The translations under genes and the position numbers were made by a program. A stretch of 32,495 bases of DNA from Pseudomonas sp. GM50 (GTDB lineage Bacteria; Pseudomonadota; Gammaproteobacteria; Pseudomonadales; Pseudomonadaceae): assembly GCF_000282375.1 (NCBI RefSeq), contig NZ_AKJK01000068.1, positions 1-32,495 of the forward strand, written 5' to 3'. Positions 25,438 to 32,495 of this stretch are shown here, piece after piece; position 1 is the stretch's first letter; each line of letters opens with the position of its first letter. The notes under the pieces were generated by a model that searched no databases, was not told the DNA's origin, and was given only the letters and a program-made list of their open reading frames with translations.

Positions 25438-26094
25438 TCACTTTCGGGCAGCACGCCACCGATCCAGCCCGATCACCACCAGCGCAATCACCACAAAACC
25501 CGCCAACAATCCCCCTGCATTCACAAACACCTGTGGATAACCCAACTTGTCCACATCAATGAACGGATAGGGATAAACCGCCAGCAGATGCCCGCGCCAT
25601 AACGCAAAGCCGAAGTACACCAGCGGATAGATCACCCACACCGCAATGTGCTTCAGCCGCAACGTACCTTTTGGCACGCAACACCACCAATAAGCCAGAA
25701 ACAGCAGCGGCATGACGTCATGCATCAGCTCGTCGGCCAGCCATTGCCAGCCTTCGGGATGCCATAAATGGCGCAATAACAGGCTGTACGCCACACCGAC
25801 CACGGCGATGCTCACTGCAATCCCGCTGCTTACCCACGGCTGCAAAAACCAGCGTCGCGCTGCCGACTCGCGGGATGTCAGTTCACAGGTCAGCACCACC
25901 GCCACCAGCGTGTTGGTCAGCACGGTAAAAAAACTGAAAAAACTCACCAGCCCACCCAGCAGACTGGCCGCAACACTCCAGCGCAAGTAAAGAATCAGGT
26001 ACAGCTGAATGCTCAAACCGACCCAGCCCAGAATCGCCGCCACGGCAACACAACGACGCCTCGCGGCAGAACCTGGCGTCGAGGGTATGACCAT
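25438..26094 (-). CDS. Pr6Pr family membrane protein
   Basis: This 218-residue protein has six predicted membrane helices and matches the Pr6Pr family, related to eukaryotic FAR-17a/AIG1 proteins; its function in bacteria is not established. Landmarks are FFSFFTVLTNTLVAVVL after helix 2, DELMHDVMPLLFLAYWW, and YPLVYFGFALWRGHLLAVYPYPFIDV. The open frame extends to 26250, but those extra residues cover the upstream VF530 gene; the ATG at 26094, two bases after that stop, is the likely start and implies translational coupling. Confidence 0.87.
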   Translation of the reverse strand: MVIPSTPGSAARRRCVAVAAILGWVGLSIQLYLILYLRWSVAASLLGGLVSFFSFFTVLTNTLVAVVLTCELTSRESAARRWFLQPWVSSGIAVSIAVVGVAYSLLLRHLWHPEGWQWLADELMHDVMPLLFLAYWWCCVPKGTLRLKHIAVWVIYPLVYFGFALWRGHLLAVYPYPFIDVDKLGYPQVFVNAGGLLAGFVVIALVVIGLDRWRAARK

Positions 26095-26096
26095 GT

Positions 26097-26327
26097 TCAG
26101 AGTGGGCGCTTGGTGCGCATCAGCTTCACGTACAGGCGTTCGACCTTCTCCCGCGCCCACGGGGTTTTGCGCAGGAATGTCAGGCTCGACTTGATGCTTG
26201 GGTCGCTTTTGAAGCAGCGGATATCGATGCGCTCGGCCAGCCCCGACCATTCATAGTGTTCAACCAGGGCGTTGAGGATCTGTTCCAGCGTCACGCCGTG
26301 CAGCGGGTTGTTGTTCTGTTCGGTCAT
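26097..26327 (-). CDS. VF530 family DNA-binding protein
   Basis: This 76-residue basic protein matches the VF530 family (PF09905), small double-helix proteins described as DNA-binding of unknown role. Family-typical stretches are NNPLHGVTLEQIL, WSGLAERIDIRCF and SDPSIKSSLTFLRKTPWAR. The ATG at 26327 has AAGG about 7 bases upstream. It forms a two-gene unit with the Pr6Pr gene. Confidence 0.92.
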   Translation of the reverse strand: MTEQNNNPLHGVTLEQILNALVEHYEWSGLAERIDIRCFKSDPSIKSSLTFLRKTPWAREKVERLYVKLMRTKRPL

Positions 26328-26581
26328 GCCGGGCCTTCGAGCGATGAAAGGAATGGAAGCCGCGCACCTTAGCCGAGGGTGTGGTCAGGTGGAAGTGCCT
26401 CTTCGAATACCGGGACAGATCCTGAGTTAACTGTAGGAGAACTCCTGCGCGCAAGCAGGCTCATTCGCAAAAGATCCCGCAGGAAAAAACCGGTAAAACA
26501 TCCTCCGAGCTGCGTCTTCGACTTGGTTGTATGCCGCAGGCTAAAGTCCCCGCATCGACCCACAACCACAGGAGACTTTCC
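26328..26581. other. Divergent intergenic region, with a probable REP remnant
   Basis: This gap of 254 bases separates divergent VF530 and oxygenase genes. At 26431-26460 a TGTAGGAGAACTCCTGCGCG sequence followed by GCAAGCAGGC looks like a single decayed GTAGGAGC-type REP. No promoter could be fixed; the oxygenase ribosome site AGGAG lies near 26571. Confidence 0.4.
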
Positions 26582-27427
26582 ATGCAAGGATGCATCGAAA
26601 AAAAACTCAATCAGCCGTTCGGGCTGACGATCACACCGGCTTTCAGCGGGCAATCCTTGTCCCGCTTGCCGATCGACGAATTGCGCGAGCTCGCCAGACA
26701 ACATCACTTGGTCATCCTGCGCGACTTCAGCCATGACTTGCACACCCCCACGGCGCTGGTGCACTACGCCAGGCAATGGGGCGAAATTCAGTCAGGTTCG
26801 TATGGCGACATACTTGAAGTGCGCGAACACCGGGATGCGCAGGATCATGTGTTCGATCACCATGACATGCACCTGCACTGGGACGGCGTCTTTGTGCCGA
26901 CAGTCCCGGAATTCCAGCTGTTTCACTGCCTGCAAGCACCTCGCCCCGAGGCTGGTGGGCAGACCACCTTCGTGAATACCCGCGCGCTGATCCGGCAGGT
27001 GCCTGCACAGCGACTCGCGCAATGGCAGGCAATCGAGGTGACCTACCGTATCGACAAAGTCGCCCACTATGGCGGCGAAGTCCGGTCGCCCCTGTTGGTA
27101 CATGATCCTCGAGACCACGAGTGGGTGCTGCGCTACTGCGAACCGCCCGTCACCAACCGCCAGGTGCTCAACCGTCACTCGCTGGAGTATCACGGTATCG
27201 AAGCATCAGAGATCAACGAGTTCGCCGCGGATCTGCACCGGCGCCTGTGCGATCCGCAGTTCGTTTACGCTCACCCCTGGCAACCCGGCGACCTGCTGAT
27301 CGCCGATAATTTCTCGCTGTTGCATGGACGCCGAGCGTTCACTTCGCAATGCACCCGACACTTGCAGCGAGTGCATCTGCACGGCTCGCCACGGTGCATC
27401 AATCGCGCTCTGATACATGCCGGTTAA
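26582..27427 (+). CDS. TauD/TfdA family Fe(II)/2-oxoglutarate dioxygenase, PvcB-like
   Basis: This 281-residue oxygenase has the complete iron triad: H99 and D101 in HWDG and H248 in LLHGRRAF, with R263 in RHLQRVHLHG likely binding 2-oxoglutarate. From memory of the family, the stretches HLHWDGVFVPTVPEFQLFHC, RYCEPPV, IADNFSLLHG and RHLQRVHLHG resemble PvcB of P. aeruginosa, which acts on tyrosine isonitrile in paerucumarin synthesis, more than taurine dioxygenase. No isonitrile synthase (PvcA) lies nearby, so the substrate is unknown. The ATG at 26582 has AGGAG 7-8 bases upstream; an earlier in-frame ATG at 26531 lacks one. Confidence 0.87.
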   Translation: MQGCIEKKLNQPFGLTITPAFSGQSLSRLPIDELRELARQHHLVILRDFSHDLHTPTALVHYARQWGEIQSGSYGDILEVREHRDAQDHVFDHHDMHLHWDGVFVPTVPEFQLFHCLQAPRPEAGGQTTFVNTRALIRQVPAQRLAQWQAIEVTYRIDKVAHYGGEVRSPLLVHDPRDHEWVLRYCEPPVTNRQVLNRHSLEYHGIEASEINEFAADLHRRLCDPQFVYAHPWQPGDLLIADNFSLLHGRRAFTSQCTRHLQRVHLHGSPRCINRALIHAG

Positions 27428-27633
27428 CACCGCCCACAGCCCGACCGGTACTGCGGTGCCGGTCTTTGAGCAACTATTACCAAATCCGAAATGATCCATG
27501 TCAGTAAAAGCTCTTTCTCTATGTGTAACAGAACATTATCCTTACGCCCGTCCAGCTGAAACGCTTCTCCCCTGCTTCATTCCTGCTGCGTTCAGTTCAC
27601 CCCCTTTAGAAAAAGACCCAGAATTTCTTCTCT
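27428..27633 (+). promoter_or_regulatory. Region upstream of the porin gene
   Basis: This 206-base gap must contain the oprB promoter. No Pseudomonas HexR- or GltR-like palindrome or clear -35/-10 could be identified. An open frame from 27498 runs into the porin gene in another frame and is not credible. The porin start has no recognisable ribosome site. Confidence 0.35.
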
Positions 27634-29016
27634 ATGCCCGATTTTCAAGCTCCGCGAGACAGCGCTGTCTTGCCCCCTGTGGCCAGTCGAAAAGCCTTCA
27701 ACCTGATTGGCGGGTTCACTGCGTTGGGCCTTGCTACCTGCACCCAGGCTGCACCGGCCTTCGATCGCGATTCGCCGTGGATGCTCGGTGACTGGAACGG
27801 TACGCGCACCGAACTTTCGGAAAAAGGCTACGACTTCAAGGTCGATTACACCGGTGAAATGGGTAGCAACCTGCACGGCGGCTACGACCATGACCGCACC
27901 GCTCGCTACAGCGACCAGTTTGGCTTTGGCACCCATCTGGACTTGCAGAAGATTCTTGGCTGGGACGACGCTGAATTTCAGCTGACCATCACCGAGCGCA
28001 ATGGCAACAACATCAGCAACGACCGGATCAACGATCCGCGTGTCGGCGGTTTCACCTCGGCTCAGGAAGTCTGGGGCCGCGGCCAGACCTGGCGCCTGAC
28101 GCAGATGTGGTATCAGCAGAAATTCTTCGATCAGAAGCTCGATATCAAAGTCGGCCGCTTCGGCGAGGGCGAAGACTTCAACAGCTTCCCCTGCGACTTC
28201 CAGAACCTGGCGTTCTGCGGCTCCCAGGTCGGCAACTGGGTCGGTGGCATCTGGTACAACTGGCCGGTCAGCCAGTCGGCGATGCGCGTCAAATATCACC
28301 TGACGCCGCAGGTGTACGCGCAGGTTGGCGCTTACGAGCAGAACCCGTCCAATCTGGATCGGGACAACGGCTTCAAGCTCAGCGGCAGCGGCACTCAGGG
28401 CGCGATCCTGCCGGTGGAACTGGTCTGGACTCCGAAATTCAATGGCCTGCCGGGTGAATACCGCGCCGGTTATTACTACAGCAATGCCAAGGCCACCGAC
28501 GTCTACAAGGACAGCAACGGCCAGCCGGCAGCCCTCAGCGGCGAGGCTTACCGCAGCGCATCGAGCAAGCATGGCGTGTGGCTGGGTGTGCAACAGCAAC
28601 TGACTAGCCGCGCCAGTGACAACTCTCGCGGCCTGAGCGTGTTCGCCAACGGCACGATGCACGACAAAAAGACCAACGCCATCGACAACTATGTCCAGGC
28701 TGGCGTCGTCTACAAAGGCTTGTTCGATGCCCGCGCCAGAGACGACATCGGTTTTGCCCTGGCCCGTGTCCACGTCAACCCGGCCTACCGCAAGAACGCC
28801 GAGGCCACCAATCAGGCCCGTGCCGTCTTCGACTTCGACGACCCGTCGTTCCTGCCGCCGCAAGACACCGAATACAGCGCCGAACTCTATTACGGCGTGC
28901 ACGTCACGAACTGGCTGACCGTGCGCCCGAACCTGCAATACATCCGCCACCCCGGTGGCGTGGACAAGGTCGATGACGCATTGATTGGCGGGATCAAAAT
29001 CCAGTCGTCGTTCTAA
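27634..29016 (+). CDS. oprB: OprB-family carbohydrate-selective porin
   Basis: This 460-residue outer-membrane porin matches the OprB family, which lets glucose and other sugars into the periplasm. A long signal peptide ends near CTQA-AP; the mature protein begins with FDRDSPWMLGDWNGTRTEL, characteristic of OprB, and continues with amphipathic strands such as VDYTGEMGSNLHGGY, GFGTHLDLQKILGWDDAEF and KVGRFGEGEDFNSFPCDF, ending in IKIQSSF with a terminal aromatic residue. The ATG at 27634 has an in-frame stop 27 bases upstream and no good ribosome site; a GTG at 27679 would give a shorter signal peptide. It lies just upstream of gcd, so both serve periplasmic glucose oxidation. Confidence 0.93.
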   Translation: MPDFQAPRDSAVLPPVASRKAFNLIGGFTALGLATCTQAAPAFDRDSPWMLGDWNGTRTELSEKGYDFKVDYTGEMGSNLHGGYDHDRTARYSDQFGFGTHLDLQKILGWDDAEFQLTITERNGNNISNDRINDPRVGGFTSAQEVWGRGQTWRLTQMWYQQKFFDQKLDIKVGRFGEGEDFNSFPCDFQNLAFCGSQVGNWVGGIWYNWPVSQSAMRVKYHLTPQVYAQVGAYEQNPSNLDRDNGFKLSGSGTQGAILPVELVWTPKFNGLPGEYRAGYYYSNAKATDVYKDSNGQPAALSGEAYRSASSKHGVWLGVQQQLTSRASDNSRGLSVFANGTMHDKKTNAIDNYVQAGVVYKGLFDARARDDIGFALARVHVNPAYRKNAEATNQARAVFDFDDPSFLPPQDTEYSAELYYGVHVTNWLTVRPNLQYIRHPGGVDKVDDALIGGIKIQSSF

Positions 29017-29030
29017 GAATCACCACAAAT

Positions 29031-29129
29031 CCTTGTAGGAGCGAGGCTTGCCCGCGAAGGCGATCTATTAATCAGCATCTATTGTTGAATGTTAATCCGT
29101 CTTCGCGGGCAAGCCTCGCTCCTACAAGG
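29031..29129. repeat. REPIN of the second type (GTAGGAGCGAGGC head)
   Basis: An inverted pair with the head CCTTGTAGGAGCGAGGCTTG and core GCCCGCGAAGG is separated by an AT-rich stretch of about 35 bases. Its sequence class differs from the GTGGCGAGG REPINs elsewhere in the window. It lies between oprB and gcd. Confidence 0.93.
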
Positions 29130-29233
29130 GAATGCGGCGTCCAACCGTTTTTTATATGAACCCTACCCGCGCCAGATCGTCATCTACAGTGAACTTGCGC
29201 GGGCTTACTTAAAACGTCACGGAGAACCACACT

Positions 29234-31642
29234 ATGAGCGCTGATGGTGCTTTCAGTCGAAGCCGTCTGCTGCCGAGCCTGCTCGGTATCGTGCTTCTGC
29301 TAATGGGCCTGGCCTTGCTGGCCGGGGGGATCAAGCTGAGCATGCTTGGCGGCTCGCTGTATTACCTGCTGGCCGGTATCGGCCTGATGCTGACCGGGGG
29401 GCTGCTGCTTGCCGACCGTTATGCGGCGCTGAGCCTGTACGCGGTGGTGCTGTTCGCCAGTACGGTCTGGGCACTGTGGGAAGTCGGTCTGGACTGGTGG
29501 CAACTGGTGCCACGTCTGGCGCTGCTCTTTACCCTCGGCATCGTCATGCTGCTGCCATGGTTTCGTCGCCCGTTGCGTAGCGGCGAGTTCAACCCGGTCG
29601 GCACCGGCGTGCTGAGTGCTGCCGTGGTCATCGCCGGTATCGCCGCGCTGGCCAGCCTGTTCACCAACCCGGGTGAAATCAAGGGCGAACTGGATCGCGA
29701 CAGCGTGCCAGGCATGACCAACACCGCTCCGGCCATGCCCGATGGCGACTGGAACTCCTACGGCCGCAGCGCCCATGGCGATCGTTACTCGCCACTGGCG
29801 CAGATCACGCCGCAGAACGTCAGCAAACTGGTACCCGCCTGGACCTACCGCACCGGCGACCTGCCTGGCCCGAACGACCCGGGCGAAACCACCGCCGAAA
29901 ACACCCCGCTCAAAGCCAACGGCATGCTCTATGTCTGCACGCCGCACAGCCAGGTGATCGCACTGGACCCGGACACCGGCAAGGAAATCTGGCGTTTCGA
30001 TCCGAAGCTCTCCACGCAGAACGCGGCGAACTTCAAGGGTTGGGCGCACATGACTTGCCGTGGCGTGACCTATCACGATGACGCCGCCTACGCGTCCGAG
30101 CAGAGCCCGACCGGCACTGCCAATGCGCCAGTGACCAGCGTCTGCCCGCGCCGGATCTTCCTGCCGACCGCCGACACCCGTCTGATCGCCCTGAACGCCG
30201 ACACCGGCAAAATGTGCGAAGACTTCGGCAACGGTGGCCAGGTTGACCTGACAGCCAACATCGGCGGCTTCACCGCCGGCGGTTACTACTCCACTTCGCC
30301 ACCGGCGGTCACCAAAGACCTGGTGGTGATTGGCGGCCACGTGACCGACAACGTTTCCACCGATGAGCCAAGCGGCGTGATCCGCGCGTTCGACGTGCAC
30401 ACCGGCAAACTGGTGTGGAACTGGGACAGCGGCAACCCGGACGACACCACGCCAATTGCCGAAGGCAAGGTCTACACCCGCAACTCGCCGAACATGTGGT
30501 CCATGTTCAGCGTCGACGAAAAACTCGGCATGCTCTACCTGCCGATGGGCAACCAGACCCCGGATCAGTTCGGTGGCGCGCGTACCCCTGAATCGGAACT
30601 GCACGCCGCCGGCCTGACCGCGCTGGACATCGCCACCGGCAAGGTGCGCTGGCACTTCCAGTTCACCCACCATGACCTGTGGGACATGGACGTCGGCGGC
30701 CAGCCAACCCTGATGGACCTGAAAACCGCAGACGGTGTGAAACCGGCGGTGCTCGCGTCCACCAAGCAAGGCAGCATCTACGTACTGGACCGCAGCAATG
30801 GTCAGCCGATCGTGCCGATCAAGGAAATCCCGGTGCCGCAAGGCGCAGTGGAAGGCGACCATACTTCGCCGACCCAACCGATGTCCGACCTGAACTTCGT
30901 GCCGCCGACCCTCAAGGAACGCGACATGTGGGGCGTGACCCCGTTCGATCAGATGCTGTGCCGGATCGACTTCAAATCCCTGCGTTACGACGGCATGTTC
31001 ACCCCGCCGTCGCTGCAAGGCTCGATCGTTTATCCTGGTAACTTCGGTGTGTTCGACTGGGGCGGCATGTCGGTTGACCCGGTTCGTCAGATCGCTTTCG
31101 TGAACCCGAGCTACATGGCGTTCAAATCGAAACTGATCCCGGCCGCCGAAATCGCCAAACAAGGCCCTCGCGTCAGCGAAACCGAAGGCGTGCAGCCAAA
31201 CAAAGGCGCGCCATACGGGGTGATCCTCGAAGCCCTGCTGTCGCCAATGGGCCTGCCGTGCCAGGCACCGGCATGGGGTTATGTGGCGGCGGTCGATTTG
31301 ACCACCAACAAAACCATCTGGATGCACAAGAACGGCACCGTGCGCGACAGCTCGCCGGTTCCAATTCCTTTGAGCATGGGCGTACCGAGCCTGGGCGGGG
31401 CCTTCACCACTGCCAGTGGCGTTGCCTTCCTGAGCGGCACCCTCGACCAGTATCTGCGCGCCTACGACGTGAAAAACGGCAAGCAACTGTGGGAAGGCCG
31501 CCTGCCAGCAGGCGCACAAACCACACCGATGACCTACACCGGCAAAGACGGCAAGCAATACGTGCTCGTTGTTGCGGGCGGTCACGGATCGCTGGGCACC
31601 AAACAGGGTGACTATGTGATTGCGTACAAACTGTCGGAATAA
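29234..31642 (+). CDS. gcd: Membrane-bound PQQ-dependent glucose dehydrogenase
   Basis: This 802-residue enzyme oxidises glucose to gluconolactone in the periplasm and passes electrons to ubiquinone. The N-terminal 150 residues hold five membrane helices, then a PQQ eight-bladed propeller begins with DWNSYGRSAHGDRYSPLAQI. Conserved PQQ-GDH stretches include CTPHSQVIALDPDTGKEIW, FTHHDLWDMDVGGQPTL, STKQGSIYVLDRSNGQPI, WGVTPFDQMLCRIDF and PSLGGAFTTASGVAFLSGTLDQYLRA. Length agrees with gcd of E. coli and Pseudomonas (about 800). The ATG at 29234 has GGAGA about 9 bases upstream. A 7-bp inverted repeat lies in its leader, and it has its own terminator, so it may be transcribed apart from oprB. Confidence 0.97.
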   Translation: MSADGAFSRSRLLPSLLGIVLLLMGLALLAGGIKLSMLGGSLYYLLAGIGLMLTGGLLLADRYAALSLYAVVLFASTVWALWEVGLDWWQLVPRLALLFTLGIVMLLPWFRRPLRSGEFNPVGTGVLSAAVVIAGIAALASLFTNPGEIKGELDRDSVPGMTNTAPAMPDGDWNSYGRSAHGDRYSPLAQITPQNVSKLVPAWTYRTGDLPGPNDPGETTAENTPLKANGMLYVCTPHSQVIALDPDTGKEIWRFDPKLSTQNAANFKGWAHMTCRGVTYHDDAAYASEQSPTGTANAPVTSVCPRRIFLPTADTRLIALNADTGKMCEDFGNGGQVDLTANIGGFTAGGYYSTSPPAVTKDLVVIGGHVTDNVSTDEPSGVIRAFDVHTGKLVWNWDSGNPDDTTPIAEGKVYTRNSPNMWSMFSVDEKLGMLYLPMGNQTPDQFGGARTPESELHAAGLTALDIATGKVRWHFQFTHHDLWDMDVGGQPTLMDLKTADGVKPAVLASTKQGSIYVLDRSNGQPIVPIKEIPVPQGAVEGDHTSPTQPMSDLNFVPPTLKERDMWGVTPFDQMLCRIDFKSLRYDGMFTPPSLQGSIVYPGNFGVFDWGGMSVDPVRQIAFVNPSYMAFKSKLIPAAEIAKQGPRVSETEGVQPNKGAPYGVILEALLSPMGLPCQAPAWGYVAAVDLTTNKTIWMHKNGTVRDSSPVPIPLSMGVPSLGGAFTTASGVAFLSGTLDQYLRAYDVKNGKQLWEGRLPAGAQTTPMTYTGKDGKQYVLVVAGGHGSLGTKQGDYVIAYKLSE

Positions 31643-31662
31643 GCGGTAGCGGCAGTTAATGG

Positions 31663-31695
31663 AAAGGCGACGCCTGTGAGGGGGTCGCCTTTTTT
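31663..31695 (+). terminator. Rho-independent terminator of gcd
   Basis: The stem GGCGAC (31666-31671) pairs with GTCGCC (31684-31689), extended by A-T pairs from the AAA before it, and is followed by six Ts. It lies 21 bases after the gcd stop codon. Confidence 0.9.
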
Positions 31696-31714
31696 GTGGG
31701 TTCTGCAAAATCCC

Positions 31715-31852
31715 TGTAGGAGCGAACTGTGGCGAGGGGGCTTGCCCCCGTTTGAGTGCGTAGCACTCACAAAATCTTTGGTACACCAGAGGTTTTGGGG
31801 CTACTTCGTAGCCCCACGGGGGCAAGCCCCCTCGCCACAGTTCGCTCCTACA
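31715..31852. repeat. Hybrid REPIN (GTAGGAGC ends around a GTGGCGAGG pair)
   Basis: The outer ends TGTAGGAGCGAAC and GTTCGCTCCTACA are perfect complements and enclose a complete GTGGCGAGG-type REPIN. Together they form an inverted repeat of more than 35 bp. The second hairpins are TGAGTGC/GCACTCA and GGGGCTAC/GTAGCCCC, both perfectly paired though unlike those of other copies. Confidence 0.92.
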
Positions 31853-31968
31853 ATTGATTGTGGTTGTCAGAGATATTGGCGCAGGTCCTACAGACGTGGT
31901 GATTTTTTGAGAACTTTCCGACAGGTTTTGACGGTTGTCGCTCGGAAGTGGGGTGGATAGGCTTTGGG

Positions 31969-31989
31969 GGTCGCTGCAAATCAGCGACC
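31969..31989 (+). promoter_or_regulatory. Leader hairpin upstream of the DUF6124 gene
   Basis: A perfect 8-bp stem GGTCGCTG/CAGCGACC with the 5-base loop CAAAT lies 58 bases before the start codon. No U tract follows at once. It could be an mRNA leader structure, a protein-binding palindrome or a weak terminator for readthrough from gcd. Confidence 0.5.
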
Positions 31990-32047
31990 GGGCGTCGCGG
32001 CCTGAATTTTACTTGGTGCTTTTCCATTGCCTATTTGGAGCATCGCG

Positions 32048-32410
32048 ATGTCTACACCAGAAACCGACAACGTTTCGCCCTACGAATCCAACGATTCAAA
32101 AAAATTCCACGACGCCGCTAACCGCGCGCTCGATCACTACCTCAACCCATCCGCCCTCAAAGCCCCCGTGCCCCGCAAGCCGAGCACGATGTATATGGTT
32201 GCGCCGGATATCAAAGACGAAGACCTGTTGGCCCACACCTGTGAATCGTTGGCCCAGGCCAGTGTGATGGCGAGTGATATTGCGGGGTACCTGGAAGGGC
32301 CGCACCGGCACACGGTGATGGCGATTCAACAGATCGTCATGCTGGCAGAACTGGCGGTGAACCGAATGCTGGATAACGTTTCCGTACCAAAACCAGCGCC
32401 ACAGAGTTAA
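32048..32410 (+). CDS. DUF6124 family protein
   Basis: This 120-residue soluble protein of unknown function belongs to a family found mainly in Pseudomonas (DUF6124, related to DUF3077). The pattern is ESNDSKKFHDAANRALDHYL, then RKPSTMYMVAPDI, a helical region with ASVMASDIAGYLEGPHR, and a final helix AIQQIVMLAELAVNRMLD. It has no signal peptide or membrane helix. The ATG at 32048 has GGAG 8 bases upstream; an earlier ATG at 32027 lacks one. It stands alone, between two hybrid REPINs, with a hairpin in its leader. Confidence 0.88.
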   Translation: MSTPETDNVSPYESNDSKKFHDAANRALDHYLNPSALKAPVPRKPSTMYMVAPDIKDEDLLAHTCESLAQASVMASDIAGYLEGPHRHTVMAIQQIVMLAELAVNRMLDNVSVPKPAPQS

Positions 32411-32416
32411 TCCCCC

Positions 32417-32495
32417 TGTAGGAGCGACCTGTGGCGAGGGGGCTTGCCCCCGTTGGGCTGCGAAGCAGCCCCAAAATCTCTGATGTACCAAAGAT
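32417..32495. repeat. Left half of a hybrid REPIN, cut by the window end
   Basis: A TGTAGGAGCGACC head is joined directly to a GTGGCGAGG-type REP, followed by a perfectly paired second hairpin GGGCTGC/GCAGCCC and the spacer ATCTCTGATGTACC. The right arm would lie outside the window. Confidence 0.88.

Noticed and set aside
26369..26776. 135-codon minus-strand frame before the oxygenase
   Set aside because: It overlaps the well-supported start of the TauD-like gene and shows no domain.
27498..27791. 97-codon frame upstream of oprB as a small gene
   Set aside because: It overlaps the porin signal-peptide region in another frame, lacks a ribosome site and has no family likeness.
29300..31825. 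841-codon open frame on the minus strand
   Set aside because: It is the antisense shadow of gcd, caused by GC-rich third positions; its translation is rich in His, Arg, Gln and Val with no recognisable domain.

Overview
The window is a 32.5 kb stretch of a high-GC gammaproteobacterial chromosome, almost certainly a Pseudomonas of the fluorescens group. The evidence is the many REP/REPIN palindromes with GTGGCGAGGGGGCTTGC and GTAGGAGCGAGGCTTGC heads, a REP-associated transposase, the oprB-gcd pair for periplasmic glucose oxidation, a DUF6124 gene, and the coding style. No rRNA, tRNA, CRISPR array, classical IS element or prophage was seen.

Layout. 1-1.0 kb: 3' part of an FMN/[3Fe-4S] glutamate-synthase-family gene. 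1.0-5.0 kb (minus): three tightly packed genes, a GtrB-like polyprenyl-phosphate glycosyltransferase, a GtrII-like membrane glucosyltransferase and a GT39/PMT-type glycosyltransferase, probably decorating LPS or another surface glycan. 5.2-8.0 kb: an OpgC-like membrane acyltransferase and an APC amino-acid permease. 8.4-9.4 kb: a RAYT transposase gene bracketed by REPINs. 9.5-12.6 kb: a large bifunctional PBP-like protein with unusual features. 12.8-17.5 kb: a 1567-residue protein with an N-terminal toxin-like domain, leucine-rich repeats and a C-terminal NEL-type E3 ubiquitin ligase domain. 17.6-23.4 kb (minus): a complete CS1/CFA-I-like (alpha) chaperone-usher fimbrial operon in the order major subunit, usher, tip adhesin, chaperone, second subunit. 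23.9-25.3 kb: a YqjI-like PadR regulator overlapping a YqjH-like siderophore-interacting flavin reductase. 25.4-26.3 kb (minus): VF530 and Pr6Pr genes. 26.6-27.4 kb: a TauD/TfdA oxygenase that resembles PvcB. 27.6-31.6 kb: OprB carbohydrate porin and membrane PQQ glucose dehydrogenase. 32.0-32.4 kb: DUF6124, between two hybrid REPINs.

How it fits together. The central 9.5-23.4 kb reads as an accessory surface and host-interaction block: cell-wall enzyme, eukaryote-directed ubiquitin ligase and adhesive fimbriae, adjoining the REP/RAYT zone. The flanks are ordinary metabolic and transport genes: glucose uptake and oxidation to gluconate, iron release from ferric siderophores, and amino-acid uptake. 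The points most worth a second look are the NEL protein, the divergent PBP with an apparently substituted second glycosyltransferase glutamate and a large insert, the nested inverted repeats in the fimbrial leader, the covarying and hybrid REPINs, the gtr-like operon without gtrA, and the PvcB-like oxygenase with no isonitrile synthase beside it.
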